The notes beneath the pieces were generated by a model, which did not search any database, was not told the DNA's origin, and saw only the letters and a list, made by a program, of their open reading frames with translations. The position numbers and the translations under genes are program-made. This document shows, one piece after another, positions 26,386-34,302 of a DNA stretch of 64,000 nt (positions within the stretch are counted from its first letter, which is position 1; every line of letters begins with the position of its first letter). This DNA comes from Pannonibacter carbonis (GTDB lineage: Bacteria > Pseudomonadota > Alphaproteobacteria > Rhizobiales > Stappiaceae). The DNA lies in the NCBI RefSeq assembly GCF_003012935.1, contig NZ_PUDR01000008.1, forward strand, positions 62,001 through 126,000, given 5' to 3'.

Positions 26386-27438
26386 TCAGAGAAATTCTGC
26401 GCGAAGATCAACGGTAGAGCGATTGCCAATGTGGTCAAAATTGCGCTCAACCCAGCTGGCTGCCGTTTCGCGGCCAATCCGATGCAGCTCTTTCAGAAAG
26501 GCCCATTCCGCGTTCACTTTCGAGGAGGCTTGCAGCGGCTTGAGTGCTTCGCCGTCGATGCGGTGAAGCCGCACGTCCATGTATTTTTCAGCGCTCAGCT
26601 TGCCTTCCTGGATCAGCCTGCTGACAAAATCGATCGACCGCATCTCCCGCAGCAGCGTGGAATTGAAGGTGATCTCGTTCAGCCGGTTGAGGATCTCGCG
26701 TGCGGTGCGCGGGGTTTCCGCCCGCTCGATCGGATTGATCTGGATGAGAACAGTGTCCTGCGTTCCCGTTTCATAGAACAGCGGGTACAGGGGCGGATTG
26801 CCCATGTAGCCGCCGTCCCAGTAGGGCACGCCGTCAATCTCTACGGCCTGGAACATGTGCGGCAGGCAGGCAGAGGCCATGACGGCATCCAGCGTGATTT
26901 CCTTGCCGGAGAAAACCCGGATCTTGCCGGTCTGAACGTTGGTGGCCGCAAGAAACAGCCGCAGGCCATCGCAGGCCCGCACGGCGTCGAAGTCGACCGT
27001 TTCCTCCACCACCTCGCGCAAGGGGTTGACGTTCAGCGGGTTGAATTCATAGGGCGAGGCGAAGCGCGAGATCAGGTCGAAGGCAAGATAACTCGGCGAG
27101 AAATCAAGGCTCCACTGGCCAAGCGCCATGTCGAGGGGCGAGCGCTTGATCGGACTGAGGAACGCATGCTCGCTGACCTTCCGCCAGAATTGTTCAAGCG
27201 CTGCACGCGCGCCCTCGCTGCCGCCGGCATGAAAGCCGCTGGCAAGCGCAACGGCATTCATCGCGCCTGCAGAGGTGCCGGTGATACCGTCGATCTCGAT
27301 CCGGTCATCCTCCAGCAACCAGTCGAGCACGCCCCAGGTGAAGGCGCCGTGGGCGCCTCCCCCTTGCAGGGCCAGGTTGATCCGCTTGCGGTTGGGCTGC
27401 GATGAGTGGCCGGGCGCAGGGCTGGTCTTGTCTGTCAT
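26386..27438 (-). CDS. Patatin-like phospholipase
   Basis: 350 residues. The oxyanion motif GGGAHGAF (26-33), the nucleophile GTSAG (Ser56) and the DGG dyad (Asp208) of the patatin catalytic Ser-Asp pair are all present. The C-terminal part (AREILNRLNEITFNSTLLREM) matches the DUF3734-bearing patatins often found next to polyhydroxybutyrate genes. It starts three bases after the bdhA stop, so the two are cotranscribed. The likely substrate is a lipid or the granule surface; polymer hydrolysis is inference. Confidence 0.92.
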   Translation of the reverse strand: MTDKTSPAPGHSSQPNRKRINLALQGGGAHGAFTWGVLDWLLEDDRIEIDGITGTSAGAMNAVALASGFHAGGSEGARAALEQFWRKVSEHAFLSPIKRSPLDMALGQWSLDFSPSYLAFDLISRFASPYEFNPLNVNPLREVVEETVDFDAVRACDGLRLFLAATNVQTGKIRVFSGKEITLDAVMASACLPHMFQAVEIDGVPYWDGGYMGNPPLYPLFYETGTQDTVLIQINPIERAETPRTAREILNRLNEITFNSTLLREMRSIDFVSRLIQEGKLSAEKYMDVRLHRIDGEALKPLQASSKVNAEWAFLKELHRIGRETAASWVERNFDHIGNRSTVDLRAEFL

Positions 27439-27441
27439 GCC

Positions 27442-28224
27442 TTACTGCGCGGTCCAGCCGCCGTCCATCGGCAGGACAGTACCGGTCATCGAGCTTGCTG
27501 CATCCGAGCACAGGAACACGGCGAGGGCCGCAACCTGTTCGACGGTGACGAATTCCTTGGTTGGCTGCGCCTTGAGCAGGACTTCGCGCTTCACTTCCTC
27601 TTCGGTCATGTTGCGGGCCTTCATCGTGTCCGGGATCTGGGCTTCGACCAGCGGCGTCCAGACATAGCCCGGGCAGATGGCGTTCACGGTGATGCCCTGT
27701 TCGGCAACTTCCAGCGCCACCGTCTTGGTCAGGCCCGCAATGCCATGTTTGGCGGCGACATAGGCCGACTTGAACGGCGAGGCGACGAGCGCATGGGCAG
27801 ACGCGGTGTTGATGATCCGGCCCCAGCCGCGCTTCTTCATGCCCGGAAGGGCAGCGCGGATCGAATGAAATGCCGACGTCAGATTGATCGCGATGATCGC
27901 GTCCCACTTTTCGATCGGAAACTCGTCGATTGGCGAGACGTGCTGGATGCCGGCGTTGTTGATCAGGATATCGACCGAGCCGAATTCGTTTTCGGCATTG
28001 AGGATCATGGTGGCGATCTCTTCGCCATTCATCATGTTGGCGGCCGAATAGACGCACTGGACGCCGAAGTCCTTCTCGATGGCGCTGCGCTCGGCTTCGA
28101 TCTTTGCGGCGTCGCCAAAGCCGTTGATGACGATGTTGGCACCTTGTGCCGCCAGCGCGCGGGCGTAGCCAAGGCCGATGCCAGAGGTCGATCCGGTGAT
28201 GACGGCGGTCTTGTTCTTCAGCAT
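27442..28224 (-). CDS. bdhA: 3-Hydroxybutyrate dehydrogenase
   Basis: 260-residue short-chain dehydrogenase that oxidises D-3-hydroxybutyrate to acetoacetate with NAD. The cofactor motif TGSTSGIG is at 10-17, NNAG at 89-92, and the catalytic Ser142, Tyr155 and Lys159 are in place. Sequence details (INGFGDAAKIE, GIQHVSPIDEFPIEKWD, HGLVASPFKSAYVAAKHG-like block) match BdhA rather than a generic SDR. A TTGCACTGCAA palindrome lies 50 bases upstream of the start. Confidence 0.96.
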   Translation of the reverse strand: MLKNKTAVITGSTSGIGLGYARALAAQGANIVINGFGDAAKIEAERSAIEKDFGVQCVYSAANMMNGEEIATMILNAENEFGSVDILINNAGIQHVSPIDEFPIEKWDAIIAINLTSAFHSIRAALPGMKKRGWGRIINTASAHALVASPFKSAYVAAKHGIAGLTKTVALEVAEQGITVNAICPGYVWTPLVEAQIPDTMKARNMTEEEVKREVLLKAQPTKEFVTVEQVAALAVFLCSDAASSMTGTVLPMDGGWTAQ

Positions 28225-28274
28225 GCAAGGGCACTCCTGTTCAGCAGTTGGCCGGAGCTTCCCATGAAATCACC

Positions 28275-28285
28275 TTGCACTGCAA
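28275..28285. promoter_or_regulatory. Palindrome upstream of the bdhA-patatin operon
   Basis: TTGC-ACT-GCAA, a perfect 4-base dyad with N3 spacing, 50 bases before the bdhA start. It shares the TGC-N3-GCA core of the ccr/meaA palindrome and is related to the CTGC-N3-GCAG sites reported for PhaR in Paracoccus. Regulation by PhaR is inference. Confidence 0.45.
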
Positions 28286-28330
28286 CACGGCAGAAGATGA
28301 TGTTTCTGTAACGGTTCGTCGGGACGGCCA

Positions 28331-29200
28331 TCAGCGCCGGCCAAGGTTCTTGACCCTGGCAATGGCCTCCGCCGCATCATGGCGGGTGCGTGCTTCTTCC
28401 GTCTGGCCGGGGGTTAACCCGACCCGTTCGGCATATCGCTCGCGCACCAGCCCATAGCAGGTCGCATGCAGGCTGGCGAAGAGCCAGACGCTGACGCCGA
28501 CGCTGCCGAGCGGCAGGGCAGCCGAGATCGCAAGTGCGACGACCGGATCTGGGAAAGCGGCCTTCAGGAGGCTGAGGATCCAGGTCCAGGCCAGCGTCAT
28601 GACAACAGACAGCAGGCCAACGACCAGCGCCGCGAACGCCATCGCCCAGCCGAGGCCAGCGCTGGCACTCTACGACTGGCGCAATGTCAGGTCGTCCTCC
28701 AGCGCCGCGGCGGGCAGGATCAGCGACAGTTTCTGCATGAGCATGAGGGCAACGAAGGGCGCGGCGATGAAGGCGATGATGCCAAAGCCTGCGGTTACTG
28801 CCGTGATGATCCCGGCGATGGCGAACAAGGGCACCAGCATCAGCGCGCCCAGCAGCAGGAGCAGCAACAGCTTCACCATCACCTTGAGGACGCGCGGGGC
28901 AAACGAGAAGGGAAAGTCCCTCGCTCCGATCAGGATGCGCCGCATGTAGGCCGTGGCCGCAGCAAAGCCGAGCAGGATGTTTGCAAGGCCCGCGACGAGA
29001 CGCAGCGCGCCATCGTCGGCGGCGACGACCGGTTCCGTCATGTAGGAAACTGTGGTGAAACCATCGCCGGGCAGCAGCTGGCCGCTGAGCGCGAGGTTCA
29101 GTCCGGCCATCAGCAGGATGTATCCCCAGCTGGCCGCCAGCAACGTTCCGATCCGCCCGAAGGCGAGCGCGAGAGCCCTTTCGAGCACGGACAGGATCAT
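28331..29200 (-). pseudogene. Polytopic membrane protein gene interrupted by an in-frame amber codon
   Basis: Two parts of one reading frame: 29200-28670 encodes 176 residues and stops at TAG (28670-28672); the same frame continues to a TGA at 28331-28333. The sequence before the stop reads LPAAALEDDLTLRQS. In two paralogues nearby the equivalent segment is VPAAAVGHNVGIRKSY and IPASAINHRIRLSKSF, so an aromatic residue is expected at the stop. TGG or TAC to TAG is a single base change. Restored, the protein would have 289 residues and about seven membrane helices. No family name recognised. A downstream restart at 28642 would give a 103-residue fragment. Confidence 0.8.
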
Positions 29201-29242
29201 GACGGCCTCCAGTGATACGGTATCACCCCCAAGATAGGGATT

Positions 29243-30037
29243 TCAGCTTCCTACAAAAACAGGGTCGTTCGGGTTTTCTGCCCAGAGCGTCTCGATTGCC
29301 CGGCGATAGGCAACAGTCACGGCGGCGAGTACTACGCTCATGCCTAGGTAATCTATTGATGCCCTGATCGTAATCGAGAATAATTCCTCCAAAAAATGCG
29401 GAAAAATTCCAATCAAAAATGCCTTATCATAAGATGCCCAATAACATACTGCAGATGGAATAAACGTTAATATTCCGATTATTGTAATTAATAAAGCTAT
29501 TTTTCTTGTCATTTCGAACGATTTAGACAATCGAATTCGATGATTAATGGCTGAAGCTGGAATAACAAAGCAGTATCTAAAATAAAAATAACTTGAAATC
29601 AAAATTATTACTAAAAAAGCTATGAATGAACTTGTTGATGGCTTCGTGTAAAATGCGTTTAAACCAAGATTGAGTACCCAGGACGCAGAGAATATCAGAG
29701 TTACAATCAAGATTAATGCGGGAAGACTTGCGATGGTTGCAAGCCAGATCCTCCCTAGGACCTTCAGCTCAAGCCTGCCAAAGCGCAAGTGAATGAGCCC
29801 GGGGCGTTCTTGCAGCAGGCCAAAGCGGTGCCAAGCCGTTGCGATGCTCGCATATGAGAGAAACGCCCATATGAATGCCGTGAGACTGAAGGCCGTTCCG
29901 ATCCATGTGCCTTGCGTGAATGCCTCGCCAACGCTCAGCAGGATGCCAATCGCCATCCAAGCGCCCGCAATGCGCAAGGTCACTCCAATGTTTCCCGCAA
30001 CGAGGGTGTATGTTTCTGAAAGAATGTATCGATACAT
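29243..30037 (-). CDS. Polytopic membrane protein of an unnamed paralogous family, copy B1
   Basis: 264 residues with about six hydrophobic helices. The N-terminal third (SIATAWHRFGLLQERPGLIHLRFGRLELKVLGRI) and the last 25 residues (AAVTVAYRRAIETLWAENPNDPVF) are nearly identical to copy B2. The middle, encoded by very AT-rich DNA (only 12 G or C among bases 29581-29640), is divergent. Function unknown; the WHRF/LELKVLGR pattern occurs in uncharacterised alphaproteobacterial membrane proteins. Followed 42 bases later by the interrupted gene A. Confidence 0.78.
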   Translation of the reverse strand: MYRYILSETYTLVAGNIGVTLRIAGAWMAIGILLSVGEAFTQGTWIGTAFSLTAFIWAFLSYASIATAWHRFGLLQERPGLIHLRFGRLELKVLGRIWLATIASLPALILIVTLIFSASWVLNLGLNAFYTKPSTSSFIAFLVIILISSYFYFRYCFVIPASAINHRIRLSKSFEMTRKIALLITIIGILTFIPSAVCYWASYDKAFLIGIFPHFLEELFSITIRASIDYLGMSVVLAAVTVAYRRAIETLWAENPNDPVFVGS

Positions 30038-30062
30038 GGGGCATGGTCCTGAAATCGAACAT

Positions 30063-30211
30063 GCGCAGCGCGCCGTCGTCGGCGGCTACGACCGGTTCGG
30101 TCATGTTGGAGACGGTTGTGAAGCCATCGCCGGGCAGCGGCTGGCGGCAAGCAGCGTTTCGATCCGCCCGAAGGCGAGCGCGAGAGCCCTTTCGAGCACG
30201 GACAGGATCAT
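30063..30211 (-). pseudogene. Truncated remnant of a second copy of gene A
   Basis: Starting at an ATG at 30211, the first 70 or so bases repeat the 5' end of gene A (29200 downward) with a few substitutions. Compared with gene A, 52 bases are missing between two copies of GCGGCCAGCTG, which shifts the frame. Similarity resumes (CTGCCCGGCGATGG to GACGACGGCGCGCTGCG) and ends at about 30063, 25 bases before B1 begins. Confidence 0.8.
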
Positions 30212-30252
30212 GACGGCCTCCGGTGATGCGGTTTGTTCCTGGGATGGGGATT

Positions 30253-31041
30253 TCAACGCTCGGCAAAAACAGGGTCGTTCGGGTTTTCTGCCCAGAGCGT
30301 CTCGATTGCCCGGCGATAGGCAACAGTCACTGCGGCGAGTGTCACGCTCATGCTAAAAATCTGCAGCAGCGCAAAACCGATGGTCAGGAGAATCTGTCCT
30401 GCAAGTGTGGACGCCCCAACGAATCCATGGAGCAGGAGGGCAAAGAAGCCCAGTGAAATCAGGGCTGGGATTTGAAGGCTCAGTCCAGAGAGAAGTGCGG
30501 GAAAAAAGTAATTTTCTGAAATCAAATACGATTTTCTGATTCCGACGTTGTGTCCAACGGCGGCGGCGGGCACGATGAAGCAAACTCTGAAATAGAAATA
30601 GAGATAAAATAGAACGCATGCAAAGAGTGCGAAAAATATAAGTAAGCCGGAGAGGCCGCCAATTGGTATGGCATTTACGATCAAGACCAGAAATACAAAA
30701 GGAACGAATGCAAGTGCCATCGCGGGAGCGCTGACGAGCGCTGCCAGCAAGATGCGACCGAGAACTTTCAGTTCCAGGCGTCCAAAATGCAGCTGAAAGG
30801 TCTCAGGCCGTTCATTTAGCAATCCGAAGCGATGCCATGCTGTGGCGATACTGCCCGAGGCAAGCAGGCTGCAAATGATGTTTGCGACCATGAACAAGGT
30901 GCCAAGCGGACTGAATGAAGTCATGGTCTGGGCGAGGTTCAAGCCGATGCTGATCGCCACCCATGCGCCCGCGATGTGGAGGGTCGTGTGTATGTTTTCG
31001 ACAACAAGCGCGAACATGTCCGAGAGAAAGGAGCGATACAT
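30253..31041 (-). CDS. Polytopic membrane protein of an unnamed paralogous family, copy B2
   Basis: 262 residues, paralogue of B1 with the same conserved ends (SIATAWHRFGLLNERP, GRLELKVLGRILLAA, and AVTVAYRRAIETLWAENPNDPVF). About six membrane helices. The core is divergent from B1 and AT-rich around 30480-30740. Function unknown. It is the first gene of the array on the minus strand; 225 bases separate it from the divergent ispG, which must hold both promoters. Confidence 0.78.
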   Translation of the reverse strand: MYRSFLSDMFALVVENIHTTLHIAGAWVAISIGLNLAQTMTSFSPLGTLFMVANIICSLLASGSIATAWHRFGLLNERPETFQLHFGRLELKVLGRILLAALVSAPAMALAFVPFVFLVLIVNAIPIGGLSGLLIFFALFACVLFYLYFYFRVCFIVPAAAVGHNVGIRKSYLISENYFFPALLSGLSLQIPALISLGFFALLLHGFVGASTLAGQILLTIGFALLQIFSMSVTLAAVTVAYRRAIETLWAENPNDPVFAER

Positions 31042-31266
31042 TCAACGAGTCCAGTGTCTACCAACGGCGGGTCTGAGGCGAGTTTGCGGTTTTGATACAT
31101 CCCATAGGTGTATATTTTGACAATGCGTTGCCCTTTCCCTCGTGAGACTTCGTCCCAGTTTCTTTGCGTGCGCTTCTTGATTGCCCTTTTGCCAAAGGCA
31201 AATTAAGCAAGCGCGGGGGCGTGAGGGGCGTTTTCCCGCGCGGATGAAGACAGGTTGGCCTGTACA

Positions 31267-32538
31267 ATGACCGAATACACACCCATGCGCCTGCCGCGCC
31301 GCAGGTCTGTTGCCGTTCAGGTGGGGCATATCCTGGTGGGCGGCAATGCCCCCGTCGTCGTGCAATCGATGACCAACACCGATACGGCCGATGCCGACGC
31401 CACCGTTGCGCAGGTGGCAGCGCTGGCCCGGGCGGGGTCCGAGCTGGTGCGGATCACGGTGGACCGGGACGAGTCTGCGGCGGCGGTGCCGAGGATCCGC
31501 GAACGGCTGGAGCGGATCGGTGTGAATGTGCCGCTGATCGGCGACTTCCATTACAATGGTCACAAGCTTCTGGCTGATTATCCGGCCTGCGCCGAAGCTC
31601 TTGCCAAGTACCGGATCAATCCTGGGAACGTTGGTTTCAAAGGAAAGCGCGACACCCAGTTCTCCCAGATCATCGAGATTGCGCTGCAATACGACAAGCC
31701 GGTGCGCATTGGCGTCAACTGGGGGTCGCTCGACCAGGATCTTCTGACGAAACTGATGGACGAGAATGCCGTCAGCGACAATCCGATCTCGGCCGCAGCC
31801 GTGATGCGCGAGGCGATCATCCAGTCCGGCCTTCTGTCCGCTGCCCGCGCCGAGGAATTGGGCATGGGCCGGGACAAGATCATCCTGTCGGCCAAGGTCA
31901 GCCAGGTGCAGGACCTCATCGCCGTTTATGCTGATCTTGCAAGCCGTTGCGACTATGCGCTGCATCTCGGACTGACCGAGGCCGGCATGGGAACCAAGGG
32001 CATCGTTGCCTCTTCGGCCTCGATGGGCATCCTGTTGCAGCAGGGCATTGGCGATACGATCCGCGTGTCGCTGACACCGGAGCCGGGCGGGGACCGGTCG
32101 CGGGAAGTGCAGGTTGCCCAGGAACTGCTGCAGGTCATGGGCTTCCGCGCCTTCGTGCCGGTGGTGGCGGCCTGCCCGGGCTGCGGGCGGACAACTTCCA
32201 CGGTATTTCAAGAGCTTGCGGGCGATATTCAGGATCACATCCGCGATTCCATGCCGGAATGGCGGGAGAAATATCCGGGCGTCGAGACCCTTAATGTTGC
32301 TGTCATGGGCTGTATTGTAAATGGCCCGGGCGAATCGAAGTTTGCCGACATCGGGATCTCCTTGCCGGGAACCGGCGAGACGCCGACGGCGCCGGTCTTT
32401 GTCGATGGCGAGAAGGTGACCACCTTGCGTGGGCCGAATATCGCCAGCGAATTCAAGGCGATGGTGCTGGATTACATTGAGCGGCGTTTCGGGCGCGGGG
32501 CGAAAGCCGTTCCGGAAATCGAGACGTCAGCCAGCTGA
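31267..32538 (+). CDS. ispG: 4-Hydroxy-3-methylbut-2-enyl diphosphate synthase (GcpE)
   Basis: 423-residue iron-sulphur enzyme of the MEP isoprenoid pathway, converting MEcPP to HMBPP. Conserved blocks [24 protein letters not shown] and KYRINPGN are present, and the [4Fe-4S] ligands are Cys303 and Cys306 (ACPGCGR) and Cys349 ([10 protein letters not shown]), with the following Glu356. The ATG at 31267 gives the family N-terminus; a TTG 12 bases upstream is less likely. Confidence 0.97.
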   Translation: MTEYTPMRLPRRRSVAVQVGHILVGGNAPVVVQSMTNTDTADADATVAQVAALARAGSELVRITVDRDESAAAVPRIRERLERIGVNVPLIGDFHYNGHKLLADYPACAEALAKYRINPGNVGFKGKRDTQFSQIIEIALQYDKPVRIGVNWGSLDQDLLTKLMDENAVSDNPISAAAVMREAIIQSGLLSAARAEELGMGRDKIILSAKVSQVQDLIAVYADLASRCDYALHLGLTEAGMGTKGIVASSASMGILLQQGIGDTIRVSLTPEPGGDRSREVQVAQELLQVMGFRAFVPVVAACPGCGRTTSTVFQELAGDIQDHIRDSMPEWREKYPGVETLNVAVMGCIVNGPGESKFADIGISLPGTGETPTAPVFVDGEKVTTLRGPNIASEFKAMVLDYIERRFGRGAKAVPEIETSAS

Positions 32539-32558
32539 AGAAGGACTGCTCCGCGATC

Positions 32559-33446
32559 ATGGCCCATGCCCCGAGCGAAGGTGAGGCCGACCGTCCGGCC
32601 ATTCTGGTGATCACATCGCAGGTCGTGCGTGGCGGGATCGGTGGACGTGGCGTGGTGTTTGCGCTGGAGCGGCTCGGTTTCCCGGTCTGGTTCCTGCCAA
32701 CCGTGCTGCTGCCCTGGCATCCGGGGCAGGGCCGGGGAACGCGGATCGTTGCGGAAACGGCGGATTTCAGCGCTATTTGTGCGGATCTTGCGGGCTCCGA
32801 CAAGCTGCCGGAAATCGGTGGCATCCTGTCCGGATACCTCGGGCATCCGGCGCAGGCGGAGGCGGTGGCCGGGCTGGTCAAGGCGGTGAAGAAGGTTTCG
32901 CCGGAAGTTCCCTACCTTTGCGACCCGGTGATCGGCGACCTCGGCGGGCTCTATGTGCCGGAGGAGACTGCGCGGTCAATCCGCGACAATCTGCTGCCAT
33001 TGGCAGACATTTCCACGCCCAATCGCTACGAACTCGCCTGGCTGACAGGACGGGACATCGAGACCGAGCTGCAGGCCCTGTCGGCAGCCCGCAGGCTTGG
33101 CCCGGAGCGGGTCATCGTCACCTCCGCACCGGCGCTGCGCCGCAACTCGATCTCCAACCTCCAGGTCGGACCGCGCGGGGCGATCGCTGCCGAACATGGC
33201 ACGATCGAGAGCCCGCCGCATGGCACCGGCGACCTCCTGTCCGCCCTGTTCCTTGCCCGGCACCTGGAAGGGCTGGAGGACGAGGCGGCGCTGGTCAGGG
33301 CAGCAGGGTCCACATTCGAGATGGTGGCCCGCAGCGTGCGCAAGGGATCGAGCGAGTTGCTCTATCCGTCGGAGCAGCAGGCGGTTGCCAGGCCGATGGC
33401 GCTGGTCAGCACCCGGCGGGTGCTGGAAACCGCAACGGCGCGCTGA
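32559..33446 (+). CDS. pdxY: Pyridoxal kinase
   Basis: 295-residue ribokinase-fold kinase of the vitamin B6 salvage pathway. ITSQVVRGGIGGRGVVFALERLGFPVW, CDPVIGDLGGLYV and the anion-hole motif HGTGD (221-225, catalytic Asp225) mark a PdxY/PdxK-type enzyme. The usual SxQSxVxxGHVG motif has VVRGGIGGRG in place of GHVGN, an odd substitution at the substrate loop. The gene is 20 bases after ispG and its stop is 2 bases from the DUF429 start, so the three are likely one operon. Confidence 0.9.
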   Translation: MAHAPSEGEADRPAILVITSQVVRGGIGGRGVVFALERLGFPVWFLPTVLLPWHPGQGRGTRIVAETADFSAICADLAGSDKLPEIGGILSGYLGHPAQAEAVAGLVKAVKKVSPEVPYLCDPVIGDLGGLYVPEETARSIRDNLLPLADISTPNRYELAWLTGRDIETELQALSAARRLGPERVIVTSAPALRRNSISNLQVGPRGAIAAEHGTIESPPHGTGDLLSALFLARHLEGLEDEAALVRAAGSTFEMVARSVRKGSSELLYPSEQQAVARPMALVSTRRVLETATAR

Positions 33447-33448
33447 AG

Positions 33449-34183
33449 ATGACGGGGGCACCGCGATGGATCGCCGGGGTGGACGGGTGTCCGGCCGGCT
33501 GGATCGCGGTGATGGCGCCCGAGAATGACCTGTCCCGGCCGCAGGTGCGGATCGTGCCGGCCCTGGCCGATCTCATGACCGCTGAGCCACGGCTCGAGGT
33601 GCTGGCCGTCGACATGCCGATGGGACTGCCCGAGCTGACCCGTCCGGGAGGGCGAGGCCCGGAATCGGCCGTGCGGCCCCTGCTGGGCGAGCGCCAGTCG
33701 TCCGTCTTCTCCATCCCCTCACGCCGGGCGGTCTATGCGCAGGAGTACCGGCAAGCCTGTGCCGAGGCGCTGGAAACGTCAGAGCCGTCGCGCAAGGTGT
33801 CGAAGCAGGCGTTCTTTCTGTTTCCCAAGATCCGCGAACTGGATGCGCTGCTTCTGGCCGGAGAGGAAGCGCGGCTGTTCGAGGTGCACCCCGAAGTTGC
33901 CTTCTGGCGCCTGAATGGCGAAGCGGCGATGCGTCTGCCGAAGAAGATCAAGGGCAGGGTCAACCCGGATGGCATGGCCGAGCGCCGGGACGTGCTCCGC
34001 CGGTTCGGGCTGCCGGGGAGCTTCCTGGAACAACCGGCTCCACGCGGGGCGGCGGCGGATGATTTTCTGGATGCGAGCGTCAACCTGCTGATCGCCGGGC
34101 GGATCCTGCGCGGCGAGGCGCGGCCTTTTCCGGCCGAACCAGGCCGCGACGCGCGCGGCCTGAGGATGGCGATCTGGGCCTGA
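33449..34183 (+). CDS. DUF429 family protein
   Basis: 244 residues. The N-terminus AGVDGCPAGWIAV, then LAVDMPMGLPE and the later EVHPEVAFWRLNGE match DUF429, a predicted RNase H-like fold with acidic residues (GVDG, VDMPMG, EVHPE) in the expected metal positions. Enzymatic activity is unproven. It directly follows pdxY. Confidence 0.85.
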   Translation: MTGAPRWIAGVDGCPAGWIAVMAPENDLSRPQVRIVPALADLMTAEPRLEVLAVDMPMGLPELTRPGGRGPESAVRPLLGERQSSVFSIPSRRAVYAQEYRQACAEALETSEPSRKVSKQAFFLFPKIRELDALLLAGEEARLFEVHPEVAFWRLNGEAAMRLPKKIKGRVNPDGMAERRDVLRRFGLPGSFLEQPAPRGAAADDFLDASVNLLIAGRILRGEARPFPAEPGRDARGLRMAIWA

Positions 34184-34255
34184 AGCCACTCATACCAAGG
34201 CGTTGAGATGCTGACGCATCACGCCTTGAAAATGCTCAATCGCCACACGGGCTTG

Positions 34256-34292
34256 ACCAACTCTCGGTGAGTCAAGCTCACCGAGAGTTGGT
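34256..34292. terminator. Bidirectional hairpin between DUF429 and L,D-transpeptidase genes
   Basis: A 16-base perfect stem (34256-34271 with 34277-34292, ACCAACTCTCGGTGAG) closing a 5-base loop, between two convergent genes. No T tract on either side. A weaker inverted repeat, AAGGCGT/ACGCCTT, is at about 34198-34227. Confidence 0.7.
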
Positions 34293-34302
34293 CTGAGGTG
34301 TT

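Noticed and set aside
25986-26417. A 143-residue plus-strand reading over the AT-rich spacer
   Set aside because: It overlaps the starts and ends of real genes, lacks codon bias and runs through the hairpin at 26128.
28466-29215. Plus-strand reading over gene A
   Set aside because: Gln/Arg/Glu-rich complement of a hydrophobic gene, a typical shadow.
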